The translations under genes and the position numbers were made by a program. A stretch of 64,000 nucleotides of DNA from BOG-1155 sp050012495 (GTDB taxonomy: Bacteria; Desulfobacterota; Syntrophorhabdia; Syntrophorhabdales; WCHB1-27). Under the pieces are notes generated by a model. The model did no database searches. It was given only the letters and a program-made list of their open reading frames with translations, and was not told the DNA's origin. Shown here piece after piece: positions 59,625 through 64,000 of the stretch. Positions within the stretch are counted from its first letter, which is position 1; every line of letters begins with the position of its first letter. The stretch is taken from contig JBEKHB010000017.1 in NCBI GenBank assembly GCA_050012495.1, positions 4,328 to 68,327 of the forward strand, written 5' to 3'.

Positions 59625-60662
59625 CTATTTCACCGCAAAATCCGGAGCACCCGTGTATCCGCAAGGGTTCACGAAATACCCCTTAGGGGGGAGATTTTCT
59701 TTGCTCACCAGTCTCGGAGGAAATGCGTAAACCTTTTGACTCGGCACCTGCTGGCCTTTGAATATCTTGTCCAATAACGCGAATGTCTGAGCGTTAATCT
59801 CTTTAGACATACACGCGAACCCGCTTGCCGCGTGGAGTGTAGGAAGCTTTGCAATCTGGGTATAGGTGTTTGGGCTGTCATCCACCGTGGTGACTACCAC
59901 ATCATCACGTCCAATGTCATGGGCGGCCCTGGCAGCATTAACACCAAAGCCTTCCCATGCCCCCCATATCCCCTTTATTTCTTTGTTTGTGTCCCCCAAA
60001 AGAACGTTCTTGGTCTGCTCGTAAGCCCACTGAAACGGGTCTCCGGTAAGGGGGTAGAAGAGTTCCTGAGCGATTTTGAGATTATAAGCTTGGAAGGTGG
60101 CCTTGGCAGCAGCCTGCCTCACCTTGTGTATGTCCAGCAACGGGATATGGAGTGTCACGACTTTATCACCCGGCTTCAGTTTTTCAGCCATAAACTCGGC
60201 AACAGTCACGGCCATGGCTGCATCCATGGGACCAACTTCTGCCACGACACCGGGAAACTGCGCTCCCTGGCATGAAATGGTAATGACCGGAATCCCCTTG
60301 GCAAAGGCCTCTTTTATCTGCTTTTCGCAAACTTTTACGCCCAGGAAGTGGATGATAATGGCATCATAGCCCGCCGATATCATGTTTTCCATATACGTTA
60401 CCGCTTCGGGAAAGTTATCTTTCAGATCAAAATATTGCAATTGCCATTTCCTCTGCTTCGCGGCCTGCATATGCAAATTGTTGAAAACGGCCGCGATCTC
60501 GATAGATGCCATCGTGTCTATCACACCTATTTTGATCTTCTTATTGCCTTTTGGCGCTATCTTGAACATTTCAGGACCCGCCGCAACCACGGTGGTTGCG
60601 GCAAAAAACAGTGCAAACAATACAATCAATATTCTCTGACCTGCCCTGACAATACCGTTCAT
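59625..60662 (-). CDS. Periplasmic sugar-binding protein (type 1, RbsB-like)
   Basis: The product is about 345 residues with a signal peptide (ILIVLFALFFAATTVVAA) and a type-1 periplasmic binding fold (IGVIDTMASIEIAAVFNNLHMQAAKQRKW, ISAGYDAIIIHFLG, GIPVITISCQ, VTTVDDSPNTYTQIA). Starts at 60668 and 60662 are possible; the GGGAGG at 60670-60675 is one base from the first and seven from the second, so 60662 is preferred. Such proteins bind ribose, xylose, autoinducer-2 or similar ligands. It is the first gene of the importer, followed by ATPase and permease. Confidence 0.9.
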   Translation of the reverse strand: MNGIVRAGQRILIVLFALFFAATTVVAAGPEMFKIAPKGNKKIKIGVIDTMASIEIAAVFNNLHMQAAKQRKWQLQYFDLKDNFPEAVTYMENMISAGYDAIIIHFLGVKVCEKQIKEAFAKGIPVITISCQGAQFPGVVAEVGPMDAAMAVTVAEFMAEKLKPGDKVVTLHIPLLDIHKVRQAAAKATFQAYNLKIAQELFYPLTGDPFQWAYEQTKNVLLGDTNKEIKGIWGAWEGFGVNAARAAHDIGRDDVVVTTVDDSPNTYTQIAKLPTLHAASGFACMSKEINAQTFALLDKIFKGQQVPSQKVYAFPPRLVSKENLPPKGYFVNPCGYTGAPDFAVK

Positions 60663-60807
60663 CTTCATACCTCCCGGTTTTTTGTTATATGCCGTTAGCT
60701 TCCCCAAAAAAGACCTTTTCTATTACCGGATACTATCACCCCACCCCACTGTACGCTCCCTATGGTGGCTCACCCCCTTTCCGGGCTCGGACTGTATATT
60801 TTCCAGC

Positions 60808-60845
60808 ATCGCCGGTCTCGGCAGCTTTTTCCTCATACCGGCGAT
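60808..60845. repeat. Perfect 9-bp inverted repeat between larA fragment and the sugar-binding gene
   Basis: ATCGCCGGT (60808-60816) and ACCGGCGAT (60837-60845) are complementary with a 20-base loop. It lies 19 bases after the truncated larA stop and about 150 bases before the importer genes. With no T-run it is more likely an operator or RNA hairpin than an intrinsic terminator. Confidence 0.5.
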
Positions 60846-60864
60846 CTCATGTCACCAGCATACA

Positions 60865-61263
60865 TCAGTCAAGCCAATGGTTATAAACAGGAAACCGCTC
60901 AAGGGCCTCCTCGCCGAGTTTCTTCCTGAGGCTCGTATTATCCAATGCTGCGTGCATGCCAAGAGCACATATGAATCTCACTTGCTCATCGCGCACACCA
61001 CTCTCTTCAAGAACCTCCAAGAGGTAGGGGAGCACTTCGGATGCCCGTGTCGGCCTGGTGAGGTCATCAAAAAGGATGCATATTTCTTTCTTGCCCTTTA
61101 TGATAGGTCGTAACGGAGATAATGATTTCCGGTAATCATCTCTGTCGAGAGCGTCGAGGTCATCCCCTCGCATACGGAGCACTTTCACGCGCCGCCTATC
61201 AGGCAAGCGCAGAGATAGGGCCTCACCGCCTTCCCAGAGATGATGAGCCAGTTTAACGTTCAC
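60865..61263 (-). pseudogene. Truncated LarA-like (nickel-dependent lactate racemase family) gene
   Basis: The product is 132 residues starting with GTG behind GGGGAGGCTGGA. It matches only the N-terminal part of LarA-type proteins (ILFDDLTRPTRASEVLPYLLEVLEESGV, ICALGMHAAL, then the NH that opens the conserved histidine region). Full proteins are about 420 residues and need later residues for the nickel-pincer cofactor. The frame stops shortly after YNHW, and no remaining part follows in any frame. It is therefore a 3'-truncated remnant or, less likely, a small standalone domain. Confidence 0.75.
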
Positions 61264-61377
61264 TCCAGCCTCCCCTGTGTTTGGATGCGAAGGCGGGTGG
61301 TCGAGGCATCCACACCTTGTTGACCGCGTGATTGACAGTCGTCGAATCCATCTCCGATTCCATAGGATTCCGTCTAT

Positions 61378-63798
61378 TCAAAGTCCCTCCGACGTTATGC
61401 TAAGCGCCCTCAAAATTTTATCCGGCGTAATGGGGTCACAGTCGATCCACTTGCCTATCGCATTATGGACTGCACCGCTGAGAAGATAGGTCGTGACCGT
61501 TGCCACATCCTCGCCCACACCAACGGATCCATACGGCCCGTAGCCCATCCCTGACTCAATGAAGCGGGTTTCTACACTACCAATATCATTCATAGTGCTG
61601 ATTTTGTAGTCGACCAGGTTCCCGTTGAGAATTACTCCCGTCTCCGGGTCCCATACGAATTCTTCTCTCGCGTTGCGGCCGATGCCCATGTATGTACCGC
61701 CGTATTGCTGGCCCTCTACCGCTTCCGGCGAAAAGGCCTTCCCCACATCGTTGACATTGACAACTTTCTTCACCTCAACCGCGCCTGTCTCGATGTCTAC
61801 CTCCACTTCACAGAAGTGAGCCTGTCGACAAAGGCGGTGGCGGCCTTCCTCCACGCCAAGCCCACCCTGCCGGTGCCATGCCCAAACAAATACCGGCGCA
61901 TGAGTGGTGTTCTGTATAGCCGCATATTCTCTTTTTCCCATTATGCTTCCTTCAAGATCCTTCACGATTTCTGCAACAGTTTTGCGAGTTTGTGGATCCG
62001 TTTTGACATAAATAGCGCTATCCTTAACGTCTAAATCCTCCGGCTTTACATTGGAAAAAGCAGCCGGGATGTCGCGTTCTATCAGATGAACCGTCCCCGT
62101 GGCCAGTTCAAGCAATTTTTGTTTTGCCATCCGCGCTACTTTTTGCATCACGTATCCGTTTGTGCACAGATTACATGACCCGTCAGGCGTCATCAGCGGC
62201 AGGTAAACATCATCCTGCTGGCGAAAAAAAACATCCTTCAGGCGCATCCCCATCTCCTCTGCCACAATCTGACAGTACGTTGTCTCGGCGTTGACCCCTA
62301 CGTCTGCTCTCATTCCGACAACGTTCACGGATCCGTCCGCCTGGATCATCAATCCCGCAACCGCTGCGCCCCTAGTGTCATCCCATTCGTGCGTCCAGGT
62401 AAATCCCATCCCGTGCATCTTTCCGCTGGCGAGCCTGCGACTACCGGGCGTGTGCCATTGCTGGTCCCAGTTCATGGCCTTCTTACCCGACTCGATGCAT
62501 TCCCTCAGGCTGTCTCTTACAGGAAAGCCGTGTGTTCTTTTGAATTCAGCAAGATATGCCATGTCCCTGCCTTGGACACCATCGTTCTTCATCGCAACTT
62601 CTGTGGGATCCATACCAAGTTCAGCGGCTACGTGGTTAAAAACATGGGTCAAGCCGAAACTTGCCGGCAACTGTTCGCACCTGAGGGCATGACATGGTCC
62701 CTTGTTCACTTGGGCAATGAGTGTCTCCGATTCCAAGTTAGGTATCCTAGTGTTTTCAAATAAGTGGCTGACCGTCTCGAACCCCATGTTCTCGTAAAAA
62801 GTCCGGACCCTTACTGCAGTGATGGTTCCGTCCTGCTTCATGCCCACTTCAAAATCAGATTCCATAGCATCCAGAGACCCAAAAGTGAAATCTTCCCTCC
62901 TGCCAAACACCCATTTTACGGCCCTTCCCGTTCGCTTGGCGATGATTGCACTGACACAGGTCGGAACCTGGCTGTAGTCGATCCAGTTCCATCCACCGAA
63001 CATTGCCCCATTATAAGGGGTGTTAACCTTCACTTTGCTCATAGGAATGTCAAACCAATTATGCACAGTCCACTTATGCTCGTAAGGGTGCTGGTGGTGC
63101 ACCCAGAGTTCCACGCAATCGTCCTCCCACCTTGTGATGCCGCTGAGCATTTCCGCATTCGGGCATCCGTGATACTTTCGCTTCGCTTGGAAGGTAATCA
63201 CCTTGTCAGCTTCCTGAAAACCCTTTGTCACATCACCGAACCTGAAAATCGGTCCTCCAAAGAGCGAGGGGATTCCATTACGTGGCCCCAACCACTCTGG
63301 TCGGGCAGGTGGAGCGTTCGGGGCAAGAGCATCGTGCGCGTCGAGCATGAACGGCCGTACTTCCCATTCGACGGCGATGAGACCCAAGGCCTCATCGGCA
63401 ATATTTTCTGTATCGGCCGCCACAACCGCCCCTAAAGGCTGGCCCTGAAAATAGGCACACGATGCGAGAACCTCTTCCTCCCCCCCGTAGGTGCTCACTA
63501 TTCTCTTCCCTTCTATCTCTCTGTCGTCATACCTGAGAACAAGTCTGACCCCGGAGAGGCTCTCTGCTTTACTCGTATCCATTTTCCTTATCTTTGCGTT
63601 GGGATAGGGGGAAGTCAGGAACTTGGCAAAGAGCATGCCGCAAAGGGTAATGTCCCTCGTGTATACCGCTTTCCCGCTGGCTTTCTTGTACCCGTCGATG
63701 CGCCTAACCCCCCGCTTTCCTATTATACTGAATGTTTCAGGCACGTACCTGTCGTGCCCCAAGGGATTCGAAGGCATCTCTTTCGGTTCGAAACCCAT
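61378..63798 (-). CDS. Xanthine dehydrogenase-family molybdopterin-binding large subunit (copy 2)
   Basis: The product is 806 residues with the same organisation as the copy at 50480-52924: a hammerhead domain (VRRIDGYKKASGKAVYTRDITLCGMLF) and a molybdopterin domain (TPYNGAMFGGW, GQQYGGTYMGIGRN, YGSVGVGEDVAT). The conserved GxGE glutamate is present. Differences between the two copies fall in the middle of the protein, around likely substrate pockets. No second set of FAD and [2Fe-2S] subunits is encoded in the window, so it may share those of copy 1. GGAAGGAGACGAT precedes the ATG. Confidence 0.87.
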   Translation of the reverse strand: MGFEPKEMPSNPLGHDRYVPETFSIIGKRGVRRIDGYKKASGKAVYTRDITLCGMLFAKFLTSPYPNAKIRKMDTSKAESLSGVRLVLRYDDREIEGKRIVSTYGGEEEVLASCAYFQGQPLGAVVAADTENIADEALGLIAVEWEVRPFMLDAHDALAPNAPPARPEWLGPRNGIPSLFGGPIFRFGDVTKGFQEADKVITFQAKRKYHGCPNAEMLSGITRWEDDCVELWVHHQHPYEHKWTVHNWFDIPMSKVKVNTPYNGAMFGGWNWIDYSQVPTCVSAIIAKRTGRAVKWVFGRREDFTFGSLDAMESDFEVGMKQDGTITAVRVRTFYENMGFETVSHLFENTRIPNLESETLIAQVNKGPCHALRCEQLPASFGLTHVFNHVAAELGMDPTEVAMKNDGVQGRDMAYLAEFKRTHGFPVRDSLRECIESGKKAMNWDQQWHTPGSRRLASGKMHGMGFTWTHEWDDTRGAAVAGLMIQADGSVNVVGMRADVGVNAETTYCQIVAEEMGMRLKDVFFRQQDDVYLPLMTPDGSCNLCTNGYVMQKVARMAKQKLLELATGTVHLIERDIPAAFSNVKPEDLDVKDSAIYVKTDPQTRKTVAEIVKDLEGSIMGKREYAAIQNTTHAPVFVWAWHRQGGLGVEEGRHRLCRQAHFCEVEVDIETGAVEVKKVVNVNDVGKAFSPEAVEGQQYGGTYMGIGRNAREEFVWDPETGVILNGNLVDYKISTMNDIGSVETRFIESGMGYGPYGSVGVGEDVATVTTYLLSGAVHNAIGKWIDCDPITPDKILRALSITSEGL

Positions 63799-63869
63799 AT
63801 CGTCTCCTTCCCTTCAATACCCAATATGCGCTGCAGCACTGCCTACGTTGGTAAACCGCCTCCGCCATC

Positions 63870-64000
63870 TCATTCGACTTCAGCAATCCCCATTTCAAAG
63901 GCTTTCACGTTCAAGGCAAGCTGCTCCTTATTAAAATTCATTCGAAACCGATCCTTGAAGCGGTCTTTGTCTATTGGCAGAAGGCCCGCTCCTACAAGGG
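63870..64000 (-). CDS. C-terminus of a 2-oxoacid:ferredoxin oxidoreductase gamma subunit (partial)
   Basis: Reading the minus strand into the window edge gives LVGAGLLPIDKDRFKDRFRMNFNKEQLALNVKAF-type sequence ending in AEVE and a TGA at 63870-63872. The pattern of a glycine-leucine segment, a phenylalanine-rich helix and NxKAFxxG is the C-terminus of pyruvate/indolepyruvate ferredoxin oxidoreductase gamma subunits. The gene ends 71 bases before the large-subunit gene, so it likely belongs to the same catabolic operon and would decarboxylate a 2-oxo acid. Confidence 0.6.
   Translation of the reverse strand, partial: LVGAGLLPIDKDRFKDRFRMNFNKEQLALNVKAFEMGIAEVE

Overview
The window looks like chromosomal DNA of an anaerobic, extracellularly respiring Gram-negative bacterium of the deltaproteobacterial (Desulfobacterota) type. 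Evidence for this is the outer-membrane gene set (MlaEF, lipoproteins, a beta-barrel), System II cytochrome c maturation (ResB/CcsA), a sigma-54 activator, and an extreme density of multiheme c-type cytochromes. I count about 120 heme-binding motifs between 9.1 and 43.5 kb. Geobacterales or a syntrophic lineage such as Syntrophorhabdia would both fit; the genus cannot be fixed from this sequence alone.

Layout. 1-8 kb: household and accessory genes (mlaEF, two Nudix hydrolases overlapping tail to tail, a chagasin-like inhibitor protein, a TauE/SafE permease, a DnaJ protein, an NCS2 nucleobase permease). 8-13.4 kb: hemE, two paralogous hexaheme c7-type cytochromes, a tetraheme cytochrome and the ResB/CcsA heme-ligation genes. 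13.5-18.9 kb (minus): a c-b-c-b-c operon encoding cytochromes with 11, 9 and 15 hemes alternating with two membrane cytochromes b. 19.4-22.8 kb (plus): a 13-heme cytochrome carrying an EF-hand loop, a cytochrome b561-like protein, a small exported protein and a duplicated NrfJ-like lipoprotein. 22.9-26.1 kb: a lone receiver protein, a PhnD-like binding protein and a histidine kinase with a heme-c motif in its sensor domain.

26.1-42.4 kb (minus) is the centrepiece: a likely single transcription unit behind a sigma-54 promoter at 40881-40896. It encodes an NHL beta-propeller, a hexaheme cytochrome that I recognise as an OmcS-type nanowire subunit, a terminator, a YVTN beta-propeller lipoprotein, a 727-residue outer-membrane beta-barrel with an inserted discoidin-like domain, two CsgG-like lipoproteins, a parvulin-type prolyl isomerase, 26-heme and 16-heme cytochromes, a second NHL protein and an exported pentapeptide-repeat protein. 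An NtrC-family activator lies directly upstream. Together these look like an extracellular cytochrome filament plus its outer-membrane conduit and assembly factors. 42.7-46.5 kb (plus) adds an octaheme/FeS/NrfD quinol oxidoreductase and an AhbD-like radical SAM heme synthase.

At 46589-46641 lies the 3' half of a tRNA-Leu gene, starting in the anticodon loop. This is the usual footprint of site-specific integration and may mark the edge of an accessory island running rightward. Beyond it are a deacetylase-like gene, a decayed comEC-like fragment and a small coiled-coil gene. From 48.3 kb to the end, all on minus, is a catabolic cluster: an IlvD/Edd dehydratase, a MoaD/ThiS-like protein, two molybdenum hydroxylase large subunits sharing one FAD and one [2Fe-2S] subunit (the latter fused to a C2H2 zinc finger), a NuoF-like and a fused NuoG/NuoE-like diaphorase, a ribose-type ABC importer, a truncated LarA and the end of a 2-oxoacid:ferredoxin oxidoreductase gamma gene. 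I infer oxidation of an imported sugar or related carbonyl compound with electrons passed to NAD(P), but the substrate is unknown.
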